The position numbers and the translations under genes were made by a program. The notes under the pieces are model-generated. The model was not told the DNA's origin. It was given only the letters and a program-made list of their open reading frames with translations, and made no database searches. From Methylobacterium sp. NMS14P (GTDB taxonomy: Bacteria > Pseudomonadota > Alphaproteobacteria > Rhizobiales > Beijerinckiaceae), in contig NZ_CP087106.1 in the NCBI RefSeq assembly GCF_028583545.1, forward strand, positions 1,550,001 to 1,614,000: a DNA stretch of 64,000 bases, in the 5' to 3' direction. Within the stretch, counting starts at the first letter, position 1, and the number at the start of each line of letters is the position of its first letter. Of this stretch, positions 16,925-28,931 are shown in pieces.

Positions 16925-17617
16925 GTGATCAGTCAGTCGCACCTGAACACCCGCAGAGCCGAAACAGTATCCGAGATCGGCCCCGCGCAGGGGCGGCGGT
17001 CCCAGGCCGGCGGCGCCCCGGCCTTCCCGGACCCGTCCCTCGTGGAGGCGGCGCTCCATCTCCTGGCCGAGCATCTCGAGCAGGGGCTCGCGGTGACCGA
17101 CCGGTACGGGCGGGCCCACTTCCTGAACCGCGCCGCGCAGGCCTTCATCGCGCGCGGCCTTCTGTGCCTCGAGCACGGCGGCCTGCGCGGCGCGGCGCCC
17201 GAGGACAGCGCGGCGCTGCGCCGGGTCATCGCCCGCTGCGCCTCAGGCCATCGCGGCGGCTCGGTGCGCCTGGAGAGCGCGGGCGGGACACTCTTGGTCG
17301 CCGCCTCGGCGATTCCCGGGACGCTGGGCCCGATCGCTGAGGGCGCCGTTCTCCTGCGCCTCACCGACCCCGGGACCCCGCGCCTGCCGGATGCCGGCGT
17401 TCTCCAGGACCAGTTCGGCTTCACGCCCGCGGAGGCGGCTCTGGCCGTCGACATCCTGGCCGGGAACGACCTCGCGGCGAGCGCGACGCGCCGCAGGATC
17501 ACCCGGAACACCGCGCGCGTGCACCTGCGCCACCTGTTCGAGAAGACGGGGACGCGCCGCCAGGCCGAGCTGGTGCGCCTGCTCCTGCTCTGCCCGCAGC
17601 CGATCGCGGACGCTTAG
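16925..17617 (+). CDS. LuxR-type HTH transcriptional regulator
   Basis: A 230-residue regulator. The N-terminal part (about 35-140) resembles a PAS-like sensor (LEQGLAVTDRYGRAHFLNRA, then a small alpha/beta stretch). The C-terminal part (about 160-222) is a LuxR/GerE HTH: FTPAEAALAVDILAGNDL, then ARVHLRHLFEKTGTRRQAEL. It stands between the anti-sigma gene and a DUF1127 gene and carries the GGGAATAA motif upstream, so it may belong to the ECF regulon. Ligand unknown. Confidence 0.82.
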   Translation: MISQSHLNTRRAETVSEIGPAQGRRSQAGGAPAFPDPSLVEAALHLLAEHLEQGLAVTDRYGRAHFLNRAAQAFIARGLLCLEHGGLRGAAPEDSAALRRVIARCASGHRGGSVRLESAGGTLLVAASAIPGTLGPIAEGAVLLRLTDPGTPRLPDAGVLQDQFGFTPAEAALAVDILAGNDLAASATRRRITRNTARVHLRHLFEKTGTRRQAELVRLLLLCPQPIADA

Positions 17618-17754
17618 CGCGATCCGGCAAAAATATTCGCGCCGCCGGCCACCATTAATCCGAACGGAGGATGCGCACATTCCAGGATAAAGCGACGCTG
17701 ATCCGGCCGATCGTGGACGAACCGCGGATCTTTCGGCGCAACGGAGGCTGAATC

Positions 17755-17982
17755 ATGATCCTCTCGTTCCTCAAATCTGCCCGGAAGAACCGTATCGCGG
17801 CGCGAAATCTTCGTATTCTATCGGCCCTCGACGACGAGATGCTGAGCGACATCGGGCTCGACCGGCGCACGCTCCGCACGTTCTGCGAGAACGGCTGCTC
17901 GCACGTGCCGCCTCCGCCGAGCCAGGCCGAGGCGCCCCGGGCCCTCGTGATGCCCGGAGCGCTCGGGATCGCCTTCCGCTGA
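17755..17982 (+). CDS. DUF1127 domain small protein
   Basis: A 75-residue protein with the DUF1127 core ARNLRILSALDDEMLSDIGL followed by Asp-Arg. Such Arg-rich short proteins bind RNA or regulators in alphaproteobacteria (phosphate and carbon metabolism, RNA turnover) and are commonly stress-induced. The core sits at residues 17-40; the remaining C-terminal extension is not part of the domain. A ggaggct ribosome-binding site precedes the ATG. Confidence 0.82.
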   Translation: MILSFLKSARKNRIAARNLRILSALDDEMLSDIGLDRRTLRTFCENGCSHVPPPPSQAEAPRALVMPGALGIAFR

Positions 17983-18032
17983 GCGCCCGCCGCGCCGCCC
18001 GCCGTCCCCCGCCCGGGACCCGGCCGGAACGC

Positions 18033-19052
18033 TCAGATCTCGACGCAGATCTTGCCGAAGTGGCGGTTGCTCTCCTGGTGGCGGAACGCCGCGACGAGGT
18101 CGTCGAGGGGGAAGCGGCGGTCGATGACCGGCCGCAACCCGCAGGCGTCGATGCCGCGGATCATCTCGATCTGGTGGCGCCGGCTGCCGACCAGCACCCC
18201 CTGCAGCCGGATCTGCTTCAGGAGCGCCGGCACCAGCGGCAGCTCGCCCGCGACGCCCGAGAGGATGCCGATCACCGAGATGTGGCCGGCGACCCGCACG
18301 GCCGCCATGGACTGCTCCAGCGTGGCCGGGCCGCCGACGTCGAGGACGTGGTCGACGCCGCGCCCGTCGGTCAGGCGCCGGGCAGTCTCGCCCCAGGCCG
18401 GGTCGGCGCGGTAGTTGATGACGTGGTCGGCGCCGAGCCCGCGCAGGCGCTCCAGCTTGGCGTCGCTGGAGGAGGTGGCGATCACCGCGGCCCCCGCCGC
18501 CTTGGCGAATTGCAGGCCGAACAGCGACACGCCGCCGGTGCCCTGCACCAGCACCACGTCGCCGCTCTTCAGGCCGGCATCGGCGTGCAGCGCCCGCCAC
18601 GCGGTCAGCGCGGCGGTGGTGAGCGTCGCCGCCTCGGCGTGGTCCCAGCCCCGCGGGGCGCGGGTGAAGGCGGTGGCGGGCGCGGTGACGCGCGCGCGGG
18701 CGTAGCCGTCGACCCCGTCGCCCGGCACGGTGGCAAAGCCCTCGACGCGCGGCGCGCCCTCCAGCCAGGTCGGGAAGAACGTGCTGACGACCCGGTCGCC
18801 CACGGCGAACTCGGTCACGCCCGGCCCCACGGCCTCGACCTCGCCGGCCCCGTCGGACATCGGGATGCGCGGCTCGCTCGGGCCCCACATCCCGCTGACC
18901 ACCGCGTAGTCGTGGTAGTTGAGCGAACTCGCCCGCAGGCGGACGGTGATCGCGCCGGGCCCGGGCTCCGGCACGGGCCGCTCGCCGAAGGTCACCTTGT
19001 CGAAGCCGCCGCCGGGCTGGACGATGACGGCCCGGGCTGTCGATCCGGTCAT
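18033..19052 (-). CDS. medium-chain dehydrogenase/reductase (quinone-oxidoreductase-like)
   Basis: A 339-residue MDR-superfamily NAD(P)H-dependent oxidoreductase. The catalytic domain holds SSLNYHDYAVVSGMWG and PMSDGAGEVEAVGPGV; the cofactor domain has VLVQGTGGVSLFGLQFAKAAG near residues 162-182. The usual catalytic-zinc Cys and the four structural-zinc Cys are absent, so this is a zinc-free member like quinone oxidoreductases despite frequent annotation as alcohol dehydrogenase. The start MTGSTARAVIV precedes the first strand directly. Divergent from serA with a 214-base gap. Confidence 0.9.
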   Translation of the reverse strand: MTGSTARAVIVQPGGGFDKVTFGERPVPEPGPGAITVRLRASSLNYHDYAVVSGMWGPSEPRIPMSDGAGEVEAVGPGVTEFAVGDRVVSTFFPTWLEGAPRVEGFATVPGDGVDGYARARVTAPATAFTRAPRGWDHAEAATLTTAALTAWRALHADAGLKSGDVVLVQGTGGVSLFGLQFAKAAGAAVIATSSSDAKLERLRGLGADHVINYRADPAWGETARRLTDGRGVDHVLDVGGPATLEQSMAAVRVAGHISVIGILSGVAGELPLVPALLKQIRLQGVLVGSRRHQIEMIRGIDACGLRPVIDRRFPLDDLVAAFRHQESNRHFGKICVEI

Positions 19053-19266
19053 GACGCACCTGTCGCTCCGCGGCCTCGGCCGCCGGGAGGCGGACACTGG
19101 CAGGCCCCGCGCGCCGCGTCGAGACGACGGGGTTGGGCCGCCCGCCGCGGGGCCGGGGAGGGCGGTCCGCGCCCGCAACCCCGTCCTGCCCGCGCCGCCC
19201 TTGCCGCTGTGCCGCGCCGGCGCCAAGGTCGCGGATCGCATCCCGTCCGTGGAGGGAGGACAGACC

Positions 19267-20487
<1,221 letters not shown>

Positions 20488-20510
20488 GGGGACCGCCCGC
20501 CCCGCCGGAC

Positions 20511-20536
20511 GTCGGTGGTCGGTGGTCGGTGGTCGG
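20511..20536. repeat. 7-base tandem repeat after serA
   Basis: Three and a half copies of gtcggtg in the gap between the convergent serA and desulfurase genes. No function suggested. Confidence 0.7.
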
Positions 20537-20666
20537 GCGCGACCGGCCCCCTCTCCCGCACGGGAGCGGGGACCCGCGCGATCGTGGACGCGCGGATCGT
20601 CACGCCCGCGGGGACGGGTTCAACGCGGACAGCGACGAGCCGGCCGCGTGACCGGCGCCCCGCCGG

Positions 20667-22647
<1,981 letters not shown>

Positions 22648-22661
<14 letters not shown>

Positions 22662-24063
22662 GGTAGTTGCCCAGCAGCACGTTATCGAGGCGGGCGATCG
22701 CGTCCTCGACCAGCACGGCGGCCGAGAAGTAGCGGGTCACGAGGTGCGAGGCGATCGAGTGGTCGTTGGTGCCCATGTAGCGCACCGACAGGCCGGGCTC
22801 GATCTCGCCGGTCACGCCCGACTTCTGCAGGCCGACCACGCCCTGCTCGCCCTCGCCGACGCGCAGCAGCAGGATCGAGGTGGTCTCGGCCCCGGTCACC
22901 GGGTCGAGGTCGATCGGCAGCTTGTCGCTCGGCACCAGCGGCACGCCACGCCACGTGATGAACGGCGCGCCGAACAGGTGGACGACGACCGGCGGCACGC
23001 CGCGGCGGGTCGCCTCCCGGCCGAAGGCCGCGATGGCGCGGGGATGGGCCACGAAGAAGGCGGGCTTCTTCCAGACCAGGGTCAGCAGCTCGTCGAGGTC
23101 GTCCGGGGTGGGCGGGCCGCCGCGGGTGGGGATGCGCTGGCGCGGGCCGACCTCGCCGAGAAGGCCGAACTGCGCGTTGTTCAGGAGCTCCCACTCCTCG
23201 CGCTCCTTCACGGCGTCGACCGTGAGGCGGATCTGCTCGCGGAGCTGGTCGATCTCGTTGGAGTAGAGATCGGTGACCCGCGTGTGGGTGTTGAGGATCG
23301 TCTGGATGGTCGAGAGGTGGTACTCGCGCGGATCGACCTCGTAGTCGACGAAGGTCGTCGGCAGGCGCGGCTCGCCGGTATGGACAGCCAGCAGCTCGAT
23401 CCCCTGCTCGCCGTAGGAGTTGGTGTGACCTTTGAGGCGGTCGCGCTCCTCGCGGTACTGCGCGATCTTGGCGCGGATCTCCTCGCTCTCAACCGCGGCG
23501 GCGTCGAGGGTCAGGAGGGTCACGGCCGACAGGGCCTTCACGGCCGGGGCGGGCGCGCGCTCACCGGCGAGGCCCGCATCGCCGAAATAGTCGCCCTTCG
23601 TGGCGAGCCCCTGGCGCAGGCGGCCCTTGTAGGGGCCCGACAGGGTCAGCTCGACGGTGCCGTCGGCCACCACCGTGAGGCTGCGGCCGGCGGAGCCCTC
23701 CTCGTGGATGACCGCGCCGGCCTTGTGGTGGCTCTCGGTGAACTTGGCCGCCAGCGCGGCCAGCTCGGCATCGCCTAGCCGGCTGAACAGCGGCACGGCG
23801 CGCAGGGACGACGGGCGGATCAGCCGCCCCTTGCCGTCCCCCTTGCCGTCCCCCTTGTCCTCGGCGACGAGATCGATCCGGCCGGGGCGCGCCAGCACGA
23901 CGGCGCGGCGGTTGACGCGGTAGACCCCGCCCGCCACGTCCACGAAGGGCAGGAGCCGGAGCAGCCAGCGCGGCGTGTTGGCCGCGTTCTGGACCGAGGT
24001 GACGGTCGCCGTCGCAAGGTTGCGTGCCGCCGTGGCGCTCACGCTCAGACCCGGTCCGCTCAT
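22648..24063 (-). CDS. family-2 encapsulin shell protein with cNMP-binding-like insert
   Basis: HK97-fold nanocompartment shell protein (SrpI-like), 471 residues. Family-2 features are LLPFVDVAGGVYRVNRRAV near the N-terminus, TFVDYEVDPREYHLSTIQT, NNAQFGLLGEV and the C-terminal YFSAAVLVEDAIARLDNVL. A cyclic-nucleotide-binding-like domain is inserted at about 85-205 (RAVPLFSRLGDAELAALAA through the phosphate-cassette-like YFGDAGLAGERAPAPAV). In that cassette the canonical Glu is Asp and the canonical Arg is Pro, so classical cAMP binding is doubtful. A charged DKGDGKGDGKG linker leads into the insert. The downstream gene is its desulfurase cargo. The published scheme, as I recall it, calls insert-bearing shells family 2B; that subfamily label is unverified here. 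Confidence 0.93.
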
Positions 24064-24291
24064 CGTTCGTCCTCACTCCATCCAGGATTGCAGGCGCGCC
24101 GCATCGATCCGCGCGGCGGCGGTGCGCCCCGCAGGCTGTGCGAGGCGGGCGCAAGTGGTTTCGATCAAGACTTGACGACGATCGCGGCCCGGACGACCGC
24201 GTCATCAATCGAAGCATGTATTGTCCGGCGGCCAGACAGCCATCGTCGACCGCTCAGCCGGGCTCACTTCATCGTCGCTCCGGCGCTGTTT

Positions 24292-24320
24292 GGATAAGGT
24301 CTGATTCGGCCGAGGGTCAA
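24292..24320 (-). promoter_or_regulatory. sigma-70-type promoter for encapsulin-desulfurase operon
   Basis: Read on the minus strand, TTGACC (24320-24315) and TTATCC (24297-24292) are 17 bases apart. The predicted start near 24285 leaves a leader of about 220 bases before the shell gene at 24063. The region 24064-24492 holds no gene and is AT-richer than its neighbours. Confidence 0.5.
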
Positions 24321-24492
24321 CAAAAGGATATCCCTATTTTTCGTGGTTTCATGGAAGTGGATCCCCTGGTATGCAGAGCACATAGGACATTGACACCCTC
24401 AGACCGGCAGATCGGAGAATTTAATTTTACAGGCTCGCGCGCAGTGGCGGCGGCCGGACGACTTTGTTGTCAGGAAAAATCTTTCGCGCGTC

Positions 24493-25365
24493 TCAGATGC
24501 CGTCCCCGTAGCCGAAGGACTGGTCCATGCTGAGCGCCGGCTCCTCGTCGACGGGCAGGCGCGAGACGACCCGAGCCGGCACGCCCGCTACGGTCGTGTG
24601 GGGCGGCACGTCCTGCAGCACCACCGCGGCGGCCGCGACCTTGGCGCCCGCCCCGACGCGGATGTTGCCCAGCACCTTGGCGCCAACGCTGAGCAGCACC
24701 CCGCGCTCGATCTTGGGATGCCGGTCGCCGCTCTCCTTGCCGTTGCCGCCGAGCGTCACCGACTGGAGGATCGAGACGTCGTCGGCGATCACCGTGGTCT
24801 CGCCGATCACCACCCCGGTGGCGTGGTCGATGAACACGCCGGAGCCGATCCGGGCCGCCGGGTGGATGTCGCAGCCGAACACCTCGGAGATCCGGCTCTG
24901 GACGTGCAGCGCCAGGGTCGCCCGGCCCCGGTGCCAGAGCCAGTGGCCGACCCGGTAGGCCTCGAGCGCCGCCAGCCCCTTGTAGAACAGGAACGGGTCG
25001 AGGTAGCGGCGGCAGGTCGGGTCGCGCTCGCGGATCGCCACGAGGTCGCGCACCGCGTGGGCGCCGGCCTGCGGGTCCGCCTCGAAGGCCGAGAGGCACA
25101 GGTCGCGCATCGACAGGCGGGCGAGGTCGCCGTCCCCGAGACGGTGGGCGAGCCGGTAGGCGAGGGCCTGGGCCAGCGAGCGCTGGTCGAGGACCGTCGC
25201 CTGGATGATCCCGGCATAGAGCGGCTCCTCGATCAGGGCCGCCTCGGCCTCGGCGCGCAGGGCCGCCCAGACCTCGGCCTCCGCCGTGCTGCGGCTCGTG
25301 ATGCGCAGGGGCGGCTGGACCACGGCCATCGTGGCACCCGCGGCGGGCAGGGGGGCGTGATGCAT
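24493..25365 (-). CDS. cysE: serine O-acetyltransferase, EpsC/CysE type
   Basis: Makes O-acetylserine from serine and acetyl-CoA, the committed step to cysteine. The 290-residue protein has the helical N-terminal domain (to about 150, with DPFLFYKGLAALEAYRVGHW) and a left-handed beta-helix of hexapeptide repeats (DIHPAARIGSGVFIDHATGV, VSILQSVTLGGNGKESGDRH, HPKIERGVLLSVGAKVLGNI). The His in FIDHATG and the lid-like GNGKES loop are conserved. The upstream 68-residue gene ends 13 bases before it. Serine acetyltransferase genes are regular neighbours of desulfurase-encapsulins, so it probably feeds cysteine to the compartment. Confidence 0.93.
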   Translation of the reverse strand: MHHAPLPAAGATMAVVQPPLRITSRSTAEAEVWAALRAEAEAALIEEPLYAGIIQATVLDQRSLAQALAYRLAHRLGDGDLARLSMRDLCLSAFEADPQAGAHAVRDLVAIRERDPTCRRYLDPFLFYKGLAALEAYRVGHWLWHRGRATLALHVQSRISEVFGCDIHPAARIGSGVFIDHATGVVIGETTVIADDVSILQSVTLGGNGKESGDRHPKIERGVLLSVGAKVLGNIRVGAGAKVAAAAVVLQDVPPHTTVAGVPARVVSRLPVDEEPALSMDQSFGYGDGI

Positions 25366-25378
25366 CGGACGTCGCCGA

Positions 25379-25585
25379 TCAACGCACGGCGCGGAACAGG
25401 TCGGGCAGGTAGCGCTCCAGGGTGTCGTGCCCCTGGAACTTCACGTCCACGGTGGCCGGAGCGTCGCCCGCGCGGTGGATACCCACCACCCGGCCCCGGG
25501 CATGCCGCCAGATCCCCAGGATCTCGGCGAGGTCGGGCCGCGCGAACACGACCGCGTCGCCCTGCATCATCGTCCCTGAGGCCAT
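25379..25585 (-). CDS. 68-residue conserved protein of the cysteine/encapsulin locus
   Basis: A short cytoplasmic protein (MASGTMMQGDAVVFARPDLA) with a beta-rich appearance: RGRVVGIHRAGDAPATVDVKF followed by an amphipathic C-terminal helix (LERYLPDLFRA). It is the first gene of the cysE transcription unit. I do not recognise the family. Position suggests a small regulator or partner in sulfur metabolism. No Cys is present, so it is not a sulfur carrier. Confidence 0.65.
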   Translation of the reverse strand: MASGTMMQGDAVVFARPDLAEILGIWRHARGRVVGIHRAGDAPATVDVKFQGHDTLERYLPDLFRAVR

Positions 25586-25764
25586 GCTGTCGGTCCCCCT
25601 TGATCGGCCGTTGGCGGCCCGATTCTGCCGCCGGCAGCGCCGGCACCGAGGCCTGCGCCGCCGGCGAGAAGTCTTTTCCGGATGCCCCGGTCAGGCGGAG
25701 AAGGTTTCGACCGTGCAGGCCCGAAACCGGAGCATCATTTTCGCTAAGCCTCTGTTACAGAACG

Positions 25765-25793
25765 ATATTTAAGGATCGTCCCGCCTTTGGCAA
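25765..25793 (-). promoter_or_regulatory. candidate promoter for 68-aa/cysE unit
   Basis: On the minus strand TTGCCA (25793-25788) and AAATAT (25770-25765) are 17 bases apart, about 180 bases before the 68-residue gene. The -35 hexamer lies inside the first copy of the direct repeat described next. Confidence 0.4.
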
Positions 25794-25831
25794 GCCCGGT
25801 CTCTGGCAAGCCCGCTCTCTGGCAAGCTCCG
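25786..25831. repeat. three 16-bp direct repeats, possible operator
   Basis: TTTGGCAAGCCCGGTC, TCTGGCAAGCCCGCTC and TCTGGCAAGCTCCG lie head to tail with a 16-base period. All share TGGCAAGC (minus strand GCTTGCCA). The first copy overlaps the predicted -35 box of the cysE unit, the usual place for an activator or repressor array. The rest of 25586-26172 contains no gene I can support. Confidence 0.6.
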
Positions 25832-26172
25832 GGCGCGGCCAGCCCCCGGCCGCCACGCGCCATCGATCGCGGCCGCGACGCCGGCGCGCTCCCGCCGGAC
25901 CCGTGCTTCTGCTCCGCGACGCGGCTTCGACGAACAACCTGCGCTGCGAGTCCTCGCCAATTTGGCAGCACATTCTCGGGCCGGCCGTCTACATTGGCGG
26001 TGTCGACGGACAGTCGTGGCCCAGTCGACATGCAGTCGAATCAGAGCCGTACGGAGGTTTGCCGTGATCGCCAGCAAGGAACGGATCGCCCGGATGACTG
26101 CGCCGTGTCTGCCGTGTTGCCGCGTCCAGGAAGAGGAGAGCGCACGACATCAGACACGAGAGGCGACCACCG

Positions 26173-26451
26173 ATGCTGACCTATGACACGACCCGGAACA
26201 CACGTCCCGACCTGAGCCCCGAACCGGCCGCGTCCCTCGGCCGAGCCCTGTCCCGGAGCGTCCGCTCCCATCCCTCCCACGAGCGCGCCGCCCTCGTGAG
26301 CGCCCTCGACGACGGCCTGATGCCCGACGAGGTCGCGCAGATCCTCGCCGGCCGCCGTGTGGCCGAGGCCTTCCCGATCCGCTGGGGCGAGAGCCCGGAA
26401 GCCTACGCGTCGCGGGCCGTGTCCGAGATGTTCGTCGCCTACCTCCAGTAG
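26173..26451 (+). CDS. hypothetical protein, 92 residues
   Basis: A soluble, helical small protein (MLTYDTTRNTRPDLSPEPAA). Residues 35-70 form an amphipathic region with ALDDGLMPDEVAQILAGRR that looks like a short HTH-like or docking helix pair. The GC3 pattern supports coding. No family known. Confidence 0.55.
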   Translation: MLTYDTTRNTRPDLSPEPAASLGRALSRSVRSHPSHERAALVSALDDGLMPDEVAQILAGRRVAEAFPIRWGESPEAYASRAVSEMFVAYLQ

Positions 26452-26506
26452 GCGCGCCGCTGCCGGCCGCGCCGGCCTCTCCGACCACGAACGATGGAAA
26501 CCTGTC

Positions 26507-27775
26507 ATGTCGGTCTTCCCCCGCGGGTGGAGGCCCCGGACGGGGACGGCTGCCTGCGCGCTCGCCCTGGCGCTCGGTGCCGCCGGCCCGGCCGCGGCCG
26601 GACACACGCCGAAGGTCCGCGCCGCGGCTCCCGCGGGCTCCGCGGTCGAGGCTGCGGCCGACGGGCCGGACGTCCCGGCCCGGCTCACGGTCGGGCCGGG
26701 CGGCCGGGACCTGCGGCTCGCGGGGGATCTCGCGGAGGGCGTCGCCGCGCGGGTCGCCGCCATCCTGGCCGCGCACCCGCAGATCGCGCGCATCCATCTC
26801 ACGAGCGACGGCGGCCTCGTGGAGGAGGGGGCGGCGATCGGGGCGCTGGTGGCGGCGCGGGGGCTCGCCACCTACGTCCCCGACGCCTGCGCCTCGGCCT
26901 GCACGCTGATCTTCGTCCGCGGCCGGACGCGCTACCTCGCGACCGGCGGCCGGCTCGGCTTCCACGCCCCCTACGAGATCGGGGCGCGGGGCCGGAAGCA
27001 CCGGGTGGATTCCGCGCCGGAGCGGGCGGCCTACCGGGCCGCCGGCCTGCCGGCGGCCTTCGTGACGCGGGCGCTGGCAGTGCCCCCGGCCGGGATCTGG
27101 ATCCCGACGGACGAGGAGCTGCGCGCGGCCGGCATCGTCACCGAGGTCGTCGGAACGGACCGGTTCCCCGACTCGACCCTGGACGCGGATCCGAGCGCGG
27201 CCGGGGCGCGGGCCGCGCTCCTGCGGAGCCTGCCGATCCTGCGCCAGGCCGAGGCGGCGGGGCTCGACCCGATCGCCCGGTGGTACCGGGACGGCTACGC
27301 CGCCGGCCGGCCGGAGTCGGAGGCCGTCGCGGGCCTGAGGCGGATGGCCGCCGGCTACCTGCAGCGGCGCTTCCGGGCGGCCGACGACGCCGTCGTCCGG
27401 GCCCTGGGACACCGGATCCTGGCGACGCTGGAGCGTGCCGGGGCGCGGGACGCGGCGGCCTGCGGACTCCTCGCCGCCGGCGACCTCCTGGCGCTCGACG
27501 CGCGCCTGCGGGCCGAGCGGCCCGCGTCGCACGGGCTCGCGCCGCTCCTCGCCCGGACACAGGCCGCGCGGCCGGACGGGGTGGACGCGCCCGCCACGAG
27601 CCTGGGCGCCGCGCGGGCGATGGCCGAAGCGGCGGCGCCGTCGGCCGACTGCGCCGCCCGGGTCGCCGAGACGCGGCGGGCCCTCGACCTGCCGCCCGGC
27701 CGATCGGCCGCCGCGCTGCGGGCGCTGTTCCTCGCGGAGCCGCAGCAGGTCCTGGCGAGCCGCGCCGGGCCGTAG
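26507..27775 (+). CDS. secreted ClpP/crotonase-like periplasmic protein
   Basis: A 422-residue exported protein. The signal peptide spans about 1-31 (RTGTAACALALALGAAG, cleavage near AAAG). Residues ~50-210 resemble the COG3904-type ClpP/crotonase fold (LTSDGGLVEEGAAIGALVAA, GLATYVPDACASACTLIFVRG, LGFHAPYEI). The Ser in CASACT and the His in FHAPYE take the place of catalytic serine-protease residues. A helical C-terminal region of ~210 residues follows with a second Cys pair. Substrate unknown; proteolysis is inferred from fold and residues only. Confidence 0.75.
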   Translation: MSVFPRGWRPRTGTAACALALALGAAGPAAAGHTPKVRAAAPAGSAVEAAADGPDVPARLTVGPGGRDLRLAGDLAEGVAARVAAILAAHPQIARIHLTSDGGLVEEGAAIGALVAARGLATYVPDACASACTLIFVRGRTRYLATGGRLGFHAPYEIGARGRKHRVDSAPERAAYRAAGLPAAFVTRALAVPPAGIWIPTDEELRAAGIVTEVVGTDRFPDSTLDADPSAAGARAALLRSLPILRQAEAAGLDPIARWYRDGYAAGRPESEAVAGLRRMAAGYLQRRFRAADDAVVRALGHRILATLERAGARDAAACGLLAAGDLLALDARLRAERPASHGLAPLLARTQAARPDGVDAPATSLGAARAMAEAAAPSADCAARVAETRRALDLPPGRSAAALRALFLAEPQQVLASRAGP

Positions 27776-27874
27776 CGACCCCGCCGACCCTCGACACGCC
27801 GCGCAGGCGCCTATCTTCGCACCCGCGGCACGCCCCGGACGGGCGCCGGCCGCGGGGAGACGGGGGTTCGACGG

Positions 27875-28096
27875 ATGCCGGATTATCGCCTGCGCGGGGC
27901 GGTTCGTGGCGAGGATGGCGAGATCGGCGCGCCGCGCGTCGACGAGGTGCTCACGGCCGCGGACGCGAAGGAGGCGGTCCGCCTCGCCAACAGCCGCTCG
28001 CTGACGATCGAGGACGACGCGGTGAACGCCCTGTGGCTGGTCGACGCCCACGGCACCCTGCTCTGGTCCCTGCGCCGGGCCGACCGGGAACCCTGA
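27875..28096 (+). CDS. small hypothetical protein, 73 residues
   Basis: A cytoplasmic protein (MPDYRLRGAVRGEDGEIGAP) with clear alternating strand/helix pattern: VDEVLTAADAKEAVRLANSR then DAVNALWLVDAHGTLLWSLR. It resembles the DUF6894-type short proteins of this genus only in size and pattern. Function unknown. Confidence 0.55.
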   Translation: MPDYRLRGAVRGEDGEIGAPRVDEVLTAADAKEAVRLANSRSLTIEDDAVNALWLVDAHGTLLWSLRRADREP

Positions 28097-28123
28097 CGGG
28101 GTCCCCGCTCCGGGCCGGCGCCG

Positions 28124-28924
28124 TCAGGCCGGGGCGCGGCGTCGCGTCTCCGGCAGCGCGGCCGTGTCGGGATCTTCGGCGCCGCCGAGATACAGGGACC
28201 GGACGTCGTCGCGCGCCCGCAGGGACGCGGCGGTGCCGGCCAGCGCGCTGCGCCCGTTCTCCAGCACGACGGCGTGGTGGGCGTGGCGCAGGGCGAGGCG
28301 GACATTCTGCTCGGCCACCAGCAGGGTCAGCCCCTCGGCGCGGTTCAGGCCGGCGAGCGCCCGGTAGATCTCCTCGACCACGCGGGGGGCGAGCCCCATG
28401 GACGGCTCGTCGAGGACGAGCAGCCGGGGCCGCCCCATCAGCGCCCGGCCGATCGCCGCCATCTGCTGCTCGCCGCCCGAGAGCAGGCCGGCGGCGACGC
28501 CCCGCTTCGCTGCGAGCCGCGGGAACAGGCCGTAGACCCGGTCCAGATCGGCGCGCACGCCGCCGCGGCCCGAGCCGCGCCCGAGGCCGCCCGCGACGAG
28601 GTTCTCCTGGACGCTCAGGCCCCGGAAGCAGTGGCGCCCCTCCAGCACGCCCACGAGCCCGGCGCGGACGAGGGCGTCGGTCCGGGTCCGCGTCACGTCG
28701 CGTCCCTCGTAGGCGAGGCGCCCGGCCGTGACCTGGCCGCGCAGGGCCGGCAGCAGGTTCGACACCGCCCGCAGCAGGGTCGTCTTGCCGGCGCCATTGG
28801 CGCCGACCAGGGCGACGATCTCCCCCGCCCGGACCGCGAGGTCGACGCCGTGCAGGGCGCGCACCGCCCCGCCGTAGACGACCTCCAGGGCCTCGACCTG
28901 CAGGAGGGTCGGGGGGGCGCTCAC
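28124..28924 (-). CDS. livF: branched-chain-type ABC transporter ATP-binding protein, LivF-like
   Basis: Cytoplasmic ATPase of a HAAT-family (branched-chain amino acid/amide type) importer. It has 266 residues, Walker A GANGAGKTT (near 37-45), the ABC signature LLSGGEQQMAAIGRAL and Walker B LLVLDEPSMGLAP. The SMGLAP after Walker B and length are typical of LivF. It is the last gene of a livG-H-M-SBP-F operon, and starts 8 bases before the end of the binding-protein gene region. Substrate is not fixed by sequence. Confidence 0.92.
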   Translation of the reverse strand: MSAPPTLLQVEALEVVYGGAVRALHGVDLAVRAGEIVALVGANGAGKTTLLRAVSNLLPALRGQVTAGRLAYEGRDVTRTRTDALVRAGLVGVLEGRHCFRGLSVQENLVAGGLGRGSGRGGVRADLDRVYGLFPRLAAKRGVAAGLLSGGEQQMAAIGRALMGRPRLLVLDEPSMGLAPRVVEEIYRALAGLNRAEGLTLLVAEQNVRLALRHAHHAVVLENGRSALAGTAASLRARDDVRSLYLGGAEDPDTAALPETRRRAPA

Positions 28925-28931
28925 CGGGCGC

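Noticed and set aside
18033..19052. Zinc-dependent alcohol dehydrogenase
   Set aside because: The catalytic and structural zinc cysteines are missing, so only a zinc-free MDR call is supported.
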